Below, piece by piece: positions 50,273 to 61,239 of a DNA stretch of 64,000 nucleotides (positions within the stretch are counted from its first letter, which is position 1; every line of letters starts with the position of its first letter). Origin of the DNA: Streptomyces sp. SAT1 (GTDB lineage: Bacteria; Actinomycetota; Actinomycetes; Streptomycetales; Streptomycetaceae); NCBI RefSeq assembly GCF_001654495.1, contig NZ_CP015849.1, forward strand, positions 1,502,501-1,566,500. Direction: 5' to 3'. The translations under genes and the position numbers were made by a program. Under the pieces are notes generated by a model, which ran no database searches, was not told where the DNA came from, and saw nothing but the letters and a program-made list of their open reading frames with translations.

Positions 50273-50276
50273 CCCG

Positions 50277-51260
50277 ATGGGTGCCGATCGCGTCTTCGCG
50301 TACGGCGCCGCCGCCGGCCTCCTCGGTGACCTGTTCCTCGGCGACCCGCGCCGCGGGCATCCGGTCGCCGTGTTCGGGCGGGCCGCGGGCGCCGTCGAAC
50401 GTGTGCTGTGGCACGACCACCGCGGCTGGGGCGCGCTGCACACCGCCGTGTGCGCCGGCGGCGCCGTCGCGCTGGGGGCCGCCGCCGCCCGCGCCGCCCG
50501 CGCCCCCCGCGCCCCCCGCTTCCGGTTCACCGCCTCCGTCCTGCTGACCGGCGCCGCCACCTGGGCCGTGGTCGGCGGCACCTCGCTGGCCCGCGAGGCC
50601 CGCGCCGTCGGACGGGCCCTGGAGTCCGGCGACATCGAGGCCGCGCGGGCGCGGCTGCCGCATCTGTGCGGACGCGACCCGCAGGCGCTGGACGCCGCCC
50701 AGATCGCCCGCGCGGTCGTCGAGTCGGTCGCCGAGAACACCTCCGACGCCGTGGTCGGCGCCCTCGTCTGGGGTGCCGTCGCGGGCGTGCCCGGCCTTCT
50801 CGGCTTCCGTGCCGTCAACACCCTGGACGCCATGGTCGGCCACAAGTCGCCCCGCCACCGGCGCTTCGGCTGGGCCTCCGCCCGCCTCGACGACCTGGTC
50901 GGCTGGCCGGGCGCCCGGCTGACCGCCGTCCTGGCCACCGCCGCGGGCGGCGATCCGCGCGGCGCCGTACGGGCCTGGCGCGCGGACGCCGGACGGCACC
51001 CGAGCCCCAACGCCGGGCCGGTGGAAGCCTCGTTCGCGGGCGCGCTCGGCGTCCGCCTCGGCGGCACGCTGTCGTACGCCGGGCGCGTGGAGCACCGGCC
51101 GGTGCTGAACGGCGCGGCGGGGCGCGCGGTGCAGGCCGGTGACATCGACCGGGCCGTACGGCTCTCACGGCGCGTGAGCTGGCTCGCGCTCGGCACGTGT
51201 GCCGCCGTGAAGCTCCTGTGCGGCCGTCGCGACCGTCGGACGAAGGGACGTACGTCATGA
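50277..51260 (+). CDS. cobD: Adenosylcobinamide-phosphate synthase
   Basis: 327 residues, CobD/CbiB family, integral membrane protein with four to five hydrophobic segments. [20 protein letters not shown] (18-37), [32 protein letters not shown] and [18 protein letters not shown] are family signatures. Joins aminopropanol (phosphate) to adenosylcobyric acid. First gene of the riboswitch-controlled operon; its TGA overlaps the cobQ ATG. Confidence 0.95.
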   Translation: MGADRVFAYGAAAGLLGDLFLGDPRRGHPVAVFGRAAGAVERVLWHDHRGWGALHTAVCAGGAVALGAAAARAARAPRAPRFRFTASVLLTGAATWAVVGGTSLAREARAVGRALESGDIEAARARLPHLCGRDPQALDAAQIARAVVESVAENTSDAVVGALVWGAVAGVPGLLGFRAVNTLDAMVGHKSPRHRRFGWASARLDDLVGWPGARLTAVLATAAGGDPRGAVRAWRADAGRHPSPNAGPVEASFAGALGVRLGGTLSYAGRVEHRPVLNGAAGRAVQAGDIDRAVRLSRRVSWLALGTCAAVKLLCGRRDRRTKGRTS

Positions 51261-52777
51261 GCGGTGGCCGGGGCGGCGGGCTGCTCGTCGCCGGGACCAC
51301 CTCCGACGCCGGCAAGAGCGTCGTCACCGCCGGGATCTGCCGGTGGCTGGTGCGCCAGGGTGTCAAGGTCGCGCCGTTCAAGGCGCAGAACATGTCCCTC
51401 AACTCGTTCGTCACCCGCGAGGGCGCCGAGATCGGCCGGGCGCAGGCCATGCAGGCGCAGGCGTGCCGGATCGAGCCGACCGCGCTGATGAACCCGGTGC
51501 TGCTCAAGCCGGGCGGCGAGCAGAGCAGCCAAGTGGTGCTGCTGGGCAGGCCGGTGGGCGAGCTGAGCGCGCGCGGCTACCACGGCGGGCGCCAGCAGCG
51601 GCTGCTGGGCACGGTGCTGGACTGCCTGGCCGAACTGCGCGGCTCCTACGACGCGGTGATCTGCGAGGGCGCGGGCAGCCCGGCCGAGATCAATCTGCGC
51701 CGCACCGACATCGTCAACATGGGCATCGCGCGCGGCGCGCGGCTGCCGGTGGTCGTCGTCGGCGACATCGACCGCGGCGGCGTCTTCGCCTCCTTCTTCG
51801 GCACCGTGGCCCTGCTCTCCCCCGAGGACCAGGAGCTGGTCGCCGGCTTCCTCGTCAACAAGTTCCGCGGCGACGTCTCACTGCTCGAACCCGGCATCGG
51901 CATGCTGCACGGGCTCACCGGGCGGCACACCTACGGGGTGCTGCCCTTCCGGCACGGGCTCGGCATCGACGAGGAGGACGGGCTGCGGGTGTCGCTGCGC
52001 GGTGCCGTACGGGAGTCCGCCGTGGCGCCGCCGGTCGGCGAGGACGTGCTGCGGGTCGCCGTCTGCGCCGTCCCGCTGATGTCCAACTTCACCGACGTGG
52101 ACGCGCTGGCCGCCGAACCGGGCGTCGTCGTGCGGTTCGTGGACCGGCCCGAGGAACTGGCCGACGCCGATCTCGTGGTGGTCCCGGGCACCCGCGGCAC
52201 CGTGCGGGCGCTGGACTGGCTGCGCGAGCGGGGCCTCGCGGACGCGCTGCGGCGCCGGGCCGCCGAGGGACGGCCCGTCCTCGGTGTCTGCGGCGGCTTC
52301 CAGCTCCTCGGCGAGCACATCGAGGACGACGTCGAGAGCCGCCGCGGCCGGGTCGACGGGCTCGGACTGCTGCCCGTACGCGTCCGGTTCGCCCCGGACA
52401 AGACCCTCGCCCGGCCCGCGGGGACGGCCCTCGGCGAGCGGGTCGAGGGCTACGAGATCCATCACGGCGTCGCCGACGTCACCGGCGGCGAACCCTTCCT
52501 TGACGGCTGCCGGGCCGGCTCGGTCTGGGGCACGCACTGGCACGGCTCGCTGGAGTCGGACGGCTTCCGCCGGGCCTTCCTGCGGGTGGTCGCCGCCGCC
52601 GCGGGCCGCCGTTTCGTGCCCTCGCCCACCACGTCGTTCGCCGCGCTGCGCGAGGAGCAGCTCGACCGGCTCGGCGACCTGATCGAACAGCACGCGGACA
52701 CGGACGCGCTGTGGCGGCTCATCGAGTCCGGCGCGCCGCAAGGACTGCCTTTCATTCCACCGGGAGCGCCCGCATGA
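51257..52777 (+). CDS. cobQ: Cobyric acid synthase
   Basis: 506 residues. ATP-binding domain with [16 protein letters not shown] (P-loop variant), [13 protein letters not shown] and [16 protein letters not shown]-terminal glutaminase-like domain with catalytic Cys in [16 protein letters not shown] and His in GYEIHHGV. Amidates carboxylates b, d, e and g of adenosylcobyrinic acid a,c-diamide. ATGA overlaps with both cobD and cobN show coupling; the start at 51257 is fixed by the former. Confidence 0.97.
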   Translation: MSGGRGGGLLVAGTTSDAGKSVVTAGICRWLVRQGVKVAPFKAQNMSLNSFVTREGAEIGRAQAMQAQACRIEPTALMNPVLLKPGGEQSSQVVLLGRPVGELSARGYHGGRQQRLLGTVLDCLAELRGSYDAVICEGAGSPAEINLRRTDIVNMGIARGARLPVVVVGDIDRGGVFASFFGTVALLSPEDQELVAGFLVNKFRGDVSLLEPGIGMLHGLTGRHTYGVLPFRHGLGIDEEDGLRVSLRGAVRESAVAPPVGEDVLRVAVCAVPLMSNFTDVDALAAEPGVVVRFVDRPEELADADLVVVPGTRGTVRALDWLRERGLADALRRRAAEGRPVLGVCGGFQLLGEHIEDDVESRRGRVDGLGLLPVRVRFAPDKTLARPAGTALGERVEGYEIHHGVADVTGGEPFLDGCRAGSVWGTHWHGSLESDGFRRAFLRVVAAAAGRRFVPSPTTSFAALREEQLDRLGDLIEQHADTDALWRLIESGAPQGLPFIPPGAPA

Positions 52778-55700
52778 GCACAGTGTTGTTGTTGTCCACC
52801 GCCGACACCGATCTGCTGGCGGCCCGCGCCTGCGGGGCGTCCTACCGGATCGGCAACCCGACCCGGGTGGACGTGACCGGTGAGCTGCCCGCGCTGCTGG
52901 ACGGCGCGGACCTCGCCGTGGTGCGGCTGCTGGGCGGCAAGCGTGCCTGGGAGGACGGGCTCGCCGCGCTGAGGGCGTCCGGTGTGCCGACCGTGCTGCT
53001 GGGCGGCGAGAGCGTGCCGGACGCGGAGCTGATGGCCGAGTCGTCGGTGCCCGCCGGTGTGGTCGCCGAGGCGCTGCGCTACCTGGTGGAGGGCGGCCCG
53101 GCCAACCTCGCCGAGCTGGCCCGGTTCCTGTCCGACACGGTGCTGCTGACCGGCGAGGGCTTCGAGGAGCCGCGCCGGATGCCGGAGTTCGGAGTGCGCG
53201 GGGAGCGCCCGCGCGTGCCGGGCCGCCCCACGGTCGGTGTGCTCTTCTACCGCGCCCACGAGCTGAGCGGCAACACCGCCTTCGTGGACACCCTGTGCGA
53301 GGCGATCGAGGCGCACGGCGCCAACGCGCTGCCGGTGTACTGCGGTTCGCTGCGCGGCGCCGACCCGGGGCTGTACGAGATACTCGGGCAGACCGACGCC
53401 CTGGTGGCCACCGTCCTGGCGGCCGGCGGCACCCACGCCTCGCAGGCGTCGGCGGGCGGCGACGAGGAGGCGTGGGACATCGGCGCCCTCGCCGACCTCG
53501 ACGTCCCGGTGCTCCAGGGGCTGTGCCTGACCTCCTCGCGGGCCGCCTGGGACGCCTCCGACGCGGCCCTGTCCCCCATGGACGCGGCGATGCAGGTCGC
53601 CATCCCCGAGTTCGACGGACGGCTGATCACCGTCCCGTTCTCCTTCAAGGAGCAGGGACCCGACGGCGTACCGGTGTACGTCGCCGACCCCGGGCGGGCG
53701 GCCCGGGTCGCCGGGATCGCCGTGCGGCACGCCCGGCTCGGGTACAAGCCCGACGCCGAGAAGAAGGTCGCGCTGGTCTTCACCGCGTACCCGACGAAGC
53801 ACTCCCGGGTCGGCAACGCCGTCGGCCTGGACACGCCCGCCTCGGCGGTACGGGTCCTGGACGCGCTGCGGGAGGCCGGGTACGGGCTCACGGAGTACCC
53901 GGACAACGGCGACGAGCTGATCCACCGGCTGATCGAGGCCGGCGGCCACGACGTGGAGTGGCTGACGGAGGACCAGCTGGCCGCCGCGCCCGCGCGGGTG
54001 CCGCTGGCCGACTACCGGGCCTGGTTCGAGACACTGGACCCGGCGCTGCGGGAGGCGATGACCGAGGCGTGGGGCGAGCCGCCGGGCAGCCTGTACGTGG
54101 ACGGCGACGACATCGTGCTGGCGTCCCTGCGGTTCGGCAACGTGGTCGTGATGATCCAGCCGCCGCGCGGCTTCGGCGAGAACCCGATCGCGATCTACCA
54201 CGACCCCGACATGCCGCCCTCGCACCACTACCTGGCGGCCTACCGCTGGCTCGACCACAGCTTCGGCGCCGACGCGGTCGTGCACATGGGCAAGCACGGC
54301 ACCATGGAGTGGCTGCCGGGCAAGGGCCTGGGCCTGAGCGGCGGCTGCGCCCCGGACGCGGTCCTCGGCGATCTGCCGCTGATCTACCCGTTCATCGTCA
54401 ACGACCCCGGTGAGGGCACCCAGGCCAAGCGGCGCGGGCACGCCACCGTCGTCGACCACCTGGTGCCGCCGATGGCCCGCGCCGACACCTACGGCGACCT
54501 GGCCAAGCTGGAACAGCTCCTGGACGAGTACGCGCTCGTCTCCGACCTGGACCCGGTCAAGGCCCCGGCCGTGCGTGCGCAGATCTGGACCCTGGTCAAG
54601 GCCGCCGAGCTCCACCACGACCTGCACGTGGACGAGCAGCCCGACGACGAGGCGTTCGACGAGTTCGTCATGCACATCGACGGCTACCTCTGCGAGATCA
54701 AGGACGTGCAGATCCGCGACGGACTGCACATCCTGGGCGGCGGACCGGTCGGCGAGCCCCGGGTGAACCTGGTGCTGGCCGTGCTGCGCGCCTCACAGGT
54801 GTGGGGCGGGCAGGCGAACGCGCTGCCGGGCCTGCGGGCGGCGCTGGCCGCGCACTTCGGGCTGGTGGAGAAGGAGCTGCTGGCCGAGCCGGGCGCCGCG
54901 GTGAAGGTGCCGGCGGAGCTGACCGCCCTGGTGGACGGCCCGGCGCGGACGGCGGCGGACACGATCGATCTGCTGGAGACGCTGTGCCGGCGGTTCGCCG
55001 AGGGCATGGAGGAGCGCGGCTGGGACCGGGCCGCCGTTCCCGCGCTGGTGGCCGGGGTGCTCGGCGGTGAACTCCCCGAGGCCGTGGCCGTGCTGGAGTT
55101 CGCCTGCACGGAGGTGGTGCCCCGGCTGGCCCGGACCACCGACGAGATCGGGCACATCCTGCGGGCGCTGGACGGCGGTTACGTCCCGGCGGGTCCCTCG
55201 GGCTCGCCGACGCGCGGTCTGGTCAATGTGCTGCCGACCGGCCGGAACTTCTACTCCGTCGACCCCAAGGCGATCCCGTCGCGGCTGAGCTGGGAGGTCG
55301 GGCAGTCCCTCGCGGACTCGCTGGTGCAGCGGTACCTCCAGGACACCGGCGCGTACCCGAGGTCGGTCGGTCTGACGGTGTGGGGCACCTCCGCGATGCG
55401 CACCCAGGGCGACGACATCGCGGAGATCCTGGCGCTGCTGGGCTGCCGCCCGGTGTGGGACGACGCCTCGCGCCGGGTCACCGGCTTCGAGATCGTCCCG
55501 CCGGAGGAGCTGGGCCGGCCGCGCGTCGACGTCACGGTCCGTATCTCCGGCTTCTTCCGGGACGCGTTCCCGCACGTGGTCGGGCTGATCGACGACGCGG
55601 TCCGGGCGGTGGCGGAGCTGGACGAACCCGCCGAGTCCAACTACGTACGGGCGCACGCGGACGAGGACACCGCCGAGCACGGCGACCGGCGCCGGGCCAC

Positions 55701-56427
55701 GGCCCGCATCTTCGGTTCCAAGCCGGGCGCCTACGGCGCGGGGCTGCTGCCGCTGATCGACGCCCGCAACTGGCGCTCGGACGCGGACCTCGCCGAGGTG
55801 TACGCGGTGTGGGGCGGCTACGCCTACGGGCGCGGGCTCGACGGGCGGGCGGCGCGCGGCGACATGGAGACGGCGTTCCGGCGGATCGCGGTGGCCGCGA
55901 AGAACGTCGACACGAGGGAACACGACATCGTCGACGCCGACGACTACTTCCAGTACCACGGCGGCATGGTCGCCATGGTGCGGCATCTGACGGGGGGCAG
56001 CCCCGAGGCGTACGTCGGCGACTCCGCCGTGCCCGACCAGGTGAGGACCCGCACGCTGGGCGAGGAGACCCACCGCGTCTTCCGGGCCCGGGTGGTCAAC
56101 CCGCGCTGGATGGCCGCCATGCGCCGACACGGCTACAAGGGCGCCTTCGAGATGGCCGCGACCGTGGACTACCTGTTCGGGTACGACGCGACGGCGGGCG
56201 TGGTCGACGACTGGATGTACGAGAAGTTGTCGGCGGAGTACGTGTTCTCGCCGGAGAACCGGGAGTTCATGCGCAAGTCCAACCCGTGGGCGCTGCGCGG
56301 CATCACCGAACGGCTCCTGGAGGCCGCCGAGCGCGGGCTGTGGGCGGAGCCGGACGCGGACACGCTGGAGCGGCTGCGCGCCACGTATCTGGAGCTGGAG
56401 GGCGACTTGGAGGGTGACGAGAAGTGA
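52774..56427 (+). CDS. cobN: Cobaltochelatase subunit CobN
   Basis: 1217 residues, the expected size. Signatures include [60 protein letters not shown], and the C-terminal [19 protein letters not shown]. The large subunit of the ATP-dependent chelatase that inserts Co(II) into hydrogenobyrinic acid a,c-diamide (aerobic pathway). The start overlaps cobQ (ATGA) and the stop overlaps the chelatase ATPase gene (GTGA). Confidence 0.97.
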   Translation: MSTVLLLSTADTDLLAARACGASYRIGNPTRVDVTGELPALLDGADLAVVRLLGGKRAWEDGLAALRASGVPTVLLGGESVPDAELMAESSVPAGVVAEALRYLVEGGPANLAELARFLSDTVLLTGEGFEEPRRMPEFGVRGERPRVPGRPTVGVLFYRAHELSGNTAFVDTLCEAIEAHGANALPVYCGSLRGADPGLYEILGQTDALVATVLAAGGTHASQASAGGDEEAWDIGALADLDVPVLQGLCLTSSRAAWDASDAALSPMDAAMQVAIPEFDGRLITVPFSFKEQGPDGVPVYVADPGRAARVAGIAVRHARLGYKPDAEKKVALVFTAYPTKHSRVGNAVGLDTPASAVRVLDALREAGYGLTEYPDNGDELIHRLIEAGGHDVEWLTEDQLAAAPARVPLADYRAWFETLDPALREAMTEAWGEPPGSLYVDGDDIVLASLRFGNVVVMIQPPRGFGENPIAIYHDPDMPPSHHYLAAYRWLDHSFGADAVVHMGKHGTMEWLPGKGLGLSGGCAPDAVLGDLPLIYPFIVNDPGEGTQAKRRGHATVVDHLVPPMARADTYGDLAKLEQLLDEYALVSDLDPVKAPAVRAQIWTLVKAAELHHDLHVDEQPDDEAFDEFVMHIDGYLCEIKDVQIRDGLHILGGGPVGEPRVNLVLAVLRASQVWGGQANALPGLRAALAAHFGLVEKELLAEPGAAVKVPAELTALVDGPARTAADTIDLLETLCRRFAEGMEERGWDRAAVPALVAGVLGGELPEAVAVLEFACTEVVPRLARTTDEIGHILRALDGGYVPAGPSGSPTRGLVNVLPTGRNFYSVDPKAIPSRLSWEVGQSLADSLVQRYLQDTGAYPRSVGLTVWGTSAMRTQGDDIAEILALLGCRPVWDDASRRVTGFEIVPPEELGRPRVDVTVRISGFFRDAFPHVVGLIDDAVRAVAELDEPAESNYVRAHADEDTAEHGDRRRATARIFGSKPGAYGAGLLPLIDARNWRSDADLAEVYAVWGGYAYGRGLDGRAARGDMETAFRRIAVAAKNVDTREHDIVDADDYFQYHGGMVAMVRHLTGGSPEAYVGDSAVPDQVRTRTLGEETHRVFRARVVNPRWMAAMRRHGYKGAFEMAATVDYLFGYDATAGVVDDWMYEKLSAEYVFSPENREFMRKSNPWALRGITERLLEAAERGLWAEPDADTLERLRATYLELEGDLEGDEK

Positions 56428-58469
56428 GTACCCCGTTTCCGTTCACGGCGGTCGTGGGTCAGGACGACCTGCGGCTCGCGCTGCTGCTGAACGCCGTCTC
56501 CCCGGCGGTCGGCGGTGTGCTGGTCCGCGGCGAGAAGGGCACCGCGAAGTCCACCGCCGTGCGGGCGCTGTCGGCGCTGCTGCCCGCGGTGGACGTGGTC
56601 GCCGGGTGCCGGTTCTCCTGCGACCCGGACTCGCCCGACCCGTCCTGCCCGGACGGGCCGCACGAGCCGGGGGCGTTCGAGACGCGTCCGGCGCGGATGG
56701 TCGAGCTGCCCGTGGGCGCCTCCGAGGACCGGCTGGTGGGCGCGCTGGACATCGAGCGGGCGCTCGCGGAGGGCGTGAAGGCGTTCGAGCCGGGGCTGCT
56801 CGCCGACGCGCACCGCGGCATCCTGTACGTCGACGAGGTCAACCTGCTCCACGACCATCTGGTCGACCTGCTGCTGGACGCCGCCGCCATGGGCGCCTCC
56901 TACGTGGAACGCGAGGGCGTCTCCGTCCGGCACGCCGCGCGGTTCCTGCTGGTGGGGACCATGAACCCGGAGGAGGGCGAGCTGCGCCCGCAGCTCCTCG
57001 ACCGGTTCGGGCTGACCGTGGAGGTGGCCGCCTCGCGGGAGCCGGACCAGCGGGTCGAGGTGGTGCGCAGAAGGCTGGCGTACGACGACGATCCGGCCGG
57101 TTTCGCGGCGCGCTGGGCCGACGAGGAGGCCGCGCTGCGCGCCCGGATCGCGGCGGCCCGGGAGCTGCTGCCACGGGTGCGGCTCGGTGACGCGGCGCTG
57201 CGGCAGATCGCGGCGACCTGCGCGGCCTTCGAGGTCGACGGCATGCGCGCCGACATCGTGATGGCGCGCACGGCGACCGCGCTGGCCGCGTGGGCGGGGC
57301 GGACCGACGTGCTCGCCGAGGACGTGCGGCAGGCCGCGCTGCTGGCGCTGCCGCACCGGCGGCGGCGCAATCCGTTCGACGCCCCGGGCCTGGACGAGGA
57401 CAAGCTGGACGAGACGCTCCAGGAGTACGCCGGTCCCGAGGACGACGACGATCCCGACCCGGACCCCGACCCGGACCCCGGTCCGGGGACGGACGGGCCG
57501 GGCGGGGGCGGCGGGCAGCCGGAGCCCGAGGACGGCGGTGGGCAGGGCGGCGAGAGCGCCGCGCGGCCCGAGCAGGACCGGAAGGACGAGCAGGGCGGCG
57601 AGCCGCAGCCGTCCGGGGCGGGCGCGGGCGAGCAGGCCGCCGTGGGGGCGGCGGAGCCGTTCCGTACCAAGGTGCTCAGTGTTCCGGGGCTCGGCGAGGG
57701 CGCCGCCGGGCGGCGCTCGCGGGCACGGACCGAGCACGGGCGGACGACCGGCGCGCGGCGGCCGCGCGGCGCGCTGACCAAGCTGCACCTGGCGGCGACC
57801 GTGCGGGCGGCGGCGCCGCACCAGCGGGCGCGGGGCCGGTCGGGGCCCGGTCTGGTGGTCCGCCGGGACGATCTGCGGCAGGCGACCCGGGAGGGGCGCG
57901 AGGGCAACCTCGTGCTCTTCGTGGTGGACGCGTCCGGGTCGATGGCGGCGCGGCAGCGGATGAGCGCGGTCAAGGGTGCCGTGCTGTCGCTGCTGCTGGA
58001 CGCCTACCAGCGGCGGGACAAGGTGGGTCTGGTGACCTTCCGGGGGTCCTCGGCCGAGGTGGCGCTGCCGCCGACCTCGTCGGTGGACGCGGCGGCGGTC
58101 CGGCTCCGGTCGCTGCCGACCGGCGGGCGTACGCCGCTGGCGGCCGGGCTGCTGCGGGCGCACGAGGTGCTGCGGGTGGAGCGGCTGCGCGATCCGGCGC
58201 GGCGTCCGCTGCTCGTGGTCGTCACCGACGGCCGGGCGACGGGCGGTCCCGAGCCGGTCGCCCTGGCCGAGCGGGCGGCGCGGCTGCTGGCGGCCGAACA
58301 GGTCGCCTCGGTGGTCGTGGACTGCGAGTCGGGTCCGGTGCGGCTGGGGCTGGCCGGACGCCTCGCCGGTGAGCTGGGCGGTACGCCGGTGACGCTGGAC
58401 GAGCTGCGGGCCGACAGCATCGCCGGTCTGGTCCGGGATGTGCAGGGGACGTCGAGGAGGGCCGCGTAG
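56424..58469 (+). CDS. Fused ChlI/ChlD-type chelatase ATPase (CobST counterpart)
   Basis: 681 residues. AAA+ domain 1-330: Walker [12 protein letters not shown], Walker [16 protein letters not shown], arginine region [14 protein letters not shown]. An acidic Pro/Asp/Gly linker ([16 protein letters not shown], about 340-420) leads to a von Willebrand A domain (about 480-670) with [14 protein letters not shown]. One protein does the work of CobS and CobT: it powers cobalt insertion by CobN. GTG start overlapping cobN and stop overlapping cobO make complex formation likely. Confidence 0.95.
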   Translation: MSTPFPFTAVVGQDDLRLALLLNAVSPAVGGVLVRGEKGTAKSTAVRALSALLPAVDVVAGCRFSCDPDSPDPSCPDGPHEPGAFETRPARMVELPVGASEDRLVGALDIERALAEGVKAFEPGLLADAHRGILYVDEVNLLHDHLVDLLLDAAAMGASYVEREGVSVRHAARFLLVGTMNPEEGELRPQLLDRFGLTVEVAASREPDQRVEVVRRRLAYDDDPAGFAARWADEEAALRARIAAARELLPRVRLGDAALRQIAATCAAFEVDGMRADIVMARTATALAAWAGRTDVLAEDVRQAALLALPHRRRRNPFDAPGLDEDKLDETLQEYAGPEDDDDPDPDPDPDPGPGTDGPGGGGGQPEPEDGGGQGGESAARPEQDRKDEQGGEPQPSGAGAGEQAAVGAAEPFRTKVLSVPGLGEGAAGRRSRARTEHGRTTGARRPRGALTKLHLAATVRAAAPHQRARGRSGPGLVVRRDDLRQATREGREGNLVLFVVDASGSMAARQRMSAVKGAVLSLLLDAYQRRDKVGLVTFRGSSAEVALPPTSSVDAAAVRLRSLPTGGRTPLAAGLLRAHEVLRVERLRDPARRPLLVVVTDGRATGGPEPVALAERAARLLAAEQVASVVVDCESGPVRLGLAGRLAGELGGTPVTLDELRADSIAGLVRDVQGTSRRAA

Positions 58470-59068
58470 TGCCGCAGGGACAGCCGAGCGCCGTGCCGGA
58501 CGACGGGCTGACCACGCGTCAGCGCCGCAACCGGGCGCTGGTGGTCGTGCACACGGGGATCGGCAAGGGCAAGTCGACGGCCGCGTTCGGGCTGGCGCTG
58601 CGCGCCTGGAACCAGGGCTGGCCGATCGGGGTGTTCCAGTTCGTCAAGTCGGCGAAGTGGCGGGTCGGCGAGGAGCGGGCGCTGCGTGTGCTCGGCGACT
58701 CCGGCGAGGGCGGCAGCGTCGTCTGGCACAAGATGGGCGAGGGCTGGTCGTGGGTCCAGCGGGACGCGCAGACGGACAACGAGGCCAAGGCCCGCGAGGG
58801 CTGGGAGCAGGTCAAGCGCGACCTGGCCGCCGAGACGTACCGGCTGTACGTGCTCGACGAGTTCGCGTACCCGATGCACTGGGGCTGGGTGGACACCGAC
58901 GAGGTCGTGGAGGTGCTGCGCGACCGGCCGGGGAACCAGCACGTGGTGATCACCGGGCGCAACGCGCCGGAGAAGCTGGTGGGGGCCGCCGACCTCGTCA
59001 CCGACATGTCCAAGGTCAAGCACCCGATGGACGCGGGGCAGAAGGGCCAGCGGGGCATCGAGTGGTGA
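58469..59068 (+). CDS. cobO: Cob(I)yrinic acid a,c-diamide adenosyltransferase
   Basis: 199 residues, CobA/CobO type. P-loop in VVHTGIGKGKSTAAFGLALR, IGVFQFVKSAKWRVGEE and LYVLDEFAYPMHWGWV are characteristic. Attaches the 5'-deoxyadenosyl group to cobalt. The GTG start shares a base with the preceding stop (TAGTG). Followed by cobB four bases later. Confidence 0.96.
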   Translation: MPQGQPSAVPDDGLTTRQRRNRALVVVHTGIGKGKSTAAFGLALRAWNQGWPIGVFQFVKSAKWRVGEERALRVLGDSGEGGSVVWHKMGEGWSWVQRDAQTDNEAKAREGWEQVKRDLAAETYRLYVLDEFAYPMHWGWVDTDEVVEVLRDRPGNQHVVITGRNAPEKLVGAADLVTDMSKVKHPMDAGQKGQRGIEW

Positions 59069-59072
59069 CGCC

Positions 59073-60479
59073 GTGCTGACCTCCCCCTCCCCCGCCTCGT
59101 CCCCCGCGTCGTTCTCCGCGTCCGTGCCGCGGCTGGTCGTCGCCGCGCCGGCCTCCGGCAGCGGCAAGACCACCGTGGCCACCGGTCTGATGGCCGCGCT
59201 GGCCGGGCGCGGTCTCGCCGTGTCCCCGCACAAGGTGGGGCCGGACTACATCGACCCCGGGTACCACGCGCTCGCCACCGGGCGGACCGGGCGCAATCTC
59301 GACGCCTTCCTGTGCGGCCCCGAGCTGATCGCGCCGCTGTTCCTGCACGGGGCGCGCGGATGCGACATCGCCGTCGTCGAGGGCGTGATGGGGCTGTACG
59401 ACGGGGCGGCCGGGCAGGGCGAGCTGGCGTCCACCGCGCAGGTGGCGAAGCTGCTGCGGGCGCCGGTCGTGCTGGTGGTCGACGCGTCCTCGCAGTCGCG
59501 GTCGGTGGCGGCGCTGGTGCACGGGTTCGTGACGTGGGACCCGCTGGTGCGGATCGGGGGCGTGATCCTCAACAAGGTCGGCTCCGACCGGCACGAGGAG
59601 CTGCTGCGCCAGGCGCTGGAGTCGGTGGGGGTGCCGGTGCTGGGGGTGCTGCGGCGGGCGCCGCAGGTGGACACGCCGTCCCGGCATCTGGGTCTGGTGC
59701 CGGTCGCCGAGCGGCAGGGCGCGGCGGTGGAGGCGGTCGCCGCGATGGGCGCGCAGGTCGAGCGGGGCTGCGACCTGGCCGCGCTGGAGGCGCTGGCCCG
59801 GTCGGCGGGGCCGCTGCCCGGCGACCGCGCCCCCTGGGCTCCCGGGGGCCCGGCGCCCGGCCCCGGCGGCGGGCGCGCGCCCGTGGTCGCCGTGGCCGGC
59901 GGGGCGGCGTTCACCTTCTCCTACGCCGAGCACGCCGAGCTGCTGGCCGCGGCCGGCGCGGAGGTCGTCGCCCTGGATCCGCTGACGGACGAGAAGCTGC
60001 CGGAGGGCACCGCCGGGCTGGTCGTCGGCGGCGGGTTCCCGGAGGTCTACGCCGCCGAGCTGTCGGCCAACGAGCCGCTGCGCGAGGCGGTCGCCGCGCT
60101 GGCGCTGTCCGGGGCCCCGGTGGCCGCCGAGTGCGCCGGGCTGCTGTATCTGTGCCGGGAGCTGGACGGGAAACCGATGTGCGGGGTGCTGGACGCCACC
60201 GCGCGGATGACGGACCGGCTGACCCTCGGTTACCGGGACGCGGTGGCCGTCTCCGACAGCACGCTGGCGCCGGCCGGTACGCGGATGCGGGGGCACGAGT
60301 TCCACCGCACCGCCGTGGAGCCCGGTGCCGGTGAGGCGGCCGCCTGGGGCCTGCGGGCCCCGGTGCGCCGGGTCGAGGGTTTCGTGCGCCGGGGCGTGCA
60401 CGCGAGTTATCTGCACACGCACTGGGCGTCCGAGCCCGGTGTGGCCCGTCGGTTCGTGGAAAGGTGCCGGACGTCATGA
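59073..60479 (+). CDS. cobB: Cobyrinic acid a,c-diamide synthase
   Basis: 468 residues. N-terminal P-loop APASGSGKTTVATGLMAA, KVGPDYIDPGYH and VVEGVMGLYDG; C-terminal glutaminase domain with Cys in PVAAECAGLLYL and His near the end (HASYLHTHWA). Amidates the a and c side chains of hydrogenobyrinic/cobyrinic acid using glutamine. GTG start is four bases after cobO; the stop overlaps the cobI ATG. Ser/Pro-rich N-terminal 18 residues may mean the true start is slightly further in. Confidence 0.96.
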   Translation: MLTSPSPASSPASFSASVPRLVVAAPASGSGKTTVATGLMAALAGRGLAVSPHKVGPDYIDPGYHALATGRTGRNLDAFLCGPELIAPLFLHGARGCDIAVVEGVMGLYDGAAGQGELASTAQVAKLLRAPVVLVVDASSQSRSVAALVHGFVTWDPLVRIGGVILNKVGSDRHEELLRQALESVGVPVLGVLRRAPQVDTPSRHLGLVPVAERQGAAVEAVAAMGAQVERGCDLAALEALARSAGPLPGDRAPWAPGGPAPGPGGGRAPVVAVAGGAAFTFSYAEHAELLAAAGAEVVALDPLTDEKLPEGTAGLVVGGGFPEVYAAELSANEPLREAVAALALSGAPVAAECAGLLYLCRELDGKPMCGVLDATARMTDRLTLGYRDAVAVSDSTLAPAGTRMRGHEFHRTAVEPGAGEAAAWGLRAPVRRVEGFVRRGVHASYLHTHWASEPGVARRFVERCRTS

Positions 60480-61207
60480 GCAGCAGGCTGGTCGGAGTGG
60501 GTGTCGGGCCGGGTGATCCGGAGCTGGTGACCGTCAAGGGCGTGAACGCGCTGCGCGCGGCCGACGTCGTGGTGGTGCCGGTCATGGACACCGGGGAGCG
60601 CGGGCGCGCGGAGGCGACCGTGCTGCACTACGTGCCGTCGGACAAGGTCGTGCGGGTGGTGTTCGCGCTGAACGAGCGGACCGACCGGGCGCGGCGCGAG
60701 GCGGCGTGGGACGCGGCCGGGGAGCGGGTCGCCGTGCTGCTGCGGGAGCACGGGAGCGTGGCCTTCGCGACCATAGGCGACCCGAACGTATATTCGACGT
60801 TCACGTATCTGGCGCAGACCGTGGCCGCTCTGGTGCCGGGCACGGTGGTGGAGACGGTGCCGGGGATCACCGCGATGCAGGACCTGGCGGCCCGCTCGGG
60901 CGCGGTGCTGACCGAGGGCACGGAGCCGCTGACGCTGGTGCCGGTGACCGCCGGCGCGGCGGTGCTCAAGGACGCGCTGAACGGGCCGGGGACGGTCGTG
61001 GCGTACAAGTTCGGGCGGCAGGCGGCCGAGGTCGCCGAGGCGCTGCGGGACAGCGGGCGGCTCGACGACGCCGTATGGGGTTCGGCGCTGGGGCTGCCGG
61101 AGGAGTCGGTGCGGCCGGCCGCCGAGCTGGACGGTGCTCCGCTGCCGTATCTGTCGACGCTGATCGCACCGGCGCGGCGCGCGGGCGGGCGGGGCGGCAA
61201 GCTGTGA
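60476..61207 (+). CDS. cobI: Precorrin-2 C20-methyltransferase
   Basis: 243 residues, single-domain uroporphyrinogen-type methylase: LVGVGVGPGDPELVTVKGVN (P1 loop), GDPNVYSTFTYL (SAM site), VPGITAMQDLAA. Adds the C20 methyl group to precorrin-2. Unlike many actinobacterial cobIJ fusions, this gene ends without a CobJ half; CobJ must be elsewhere. ATGA overlap with cobB. Last plus-strand gene before the antisense ZIP gene. Confidence 0.93.
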   Translation: MSSRLVGVGVGPGDPELVTVKGVNALRAADVVVVPVMDTGERGRAEATVLHYVPSDKVVRVVFALNERTDRARREAAWDAAGERVAVLLREHGSVAFATIGDPNVYSTFTYLAQTVAALVPGTVVETVPGITAMQDLAARSGAVLTEGTEPLTLVPVTAGAAVLKDALNGPGTVVAYKFGRQAAEVAEALRDSGRLDDAVWGSALGLPEESVRPAAELDGAPLPYLSTLIAPARRAGGRGGKL

Positions 61208-61239
61208 GTGCCGCCGTCCGGGAGCGTGCCCGGGACCGC

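Noticed and set aside
52462..54729. Minus-strand 755-codon frame
   Set aside because: Antisense to cobQ/cobN, no domain, no start signals.
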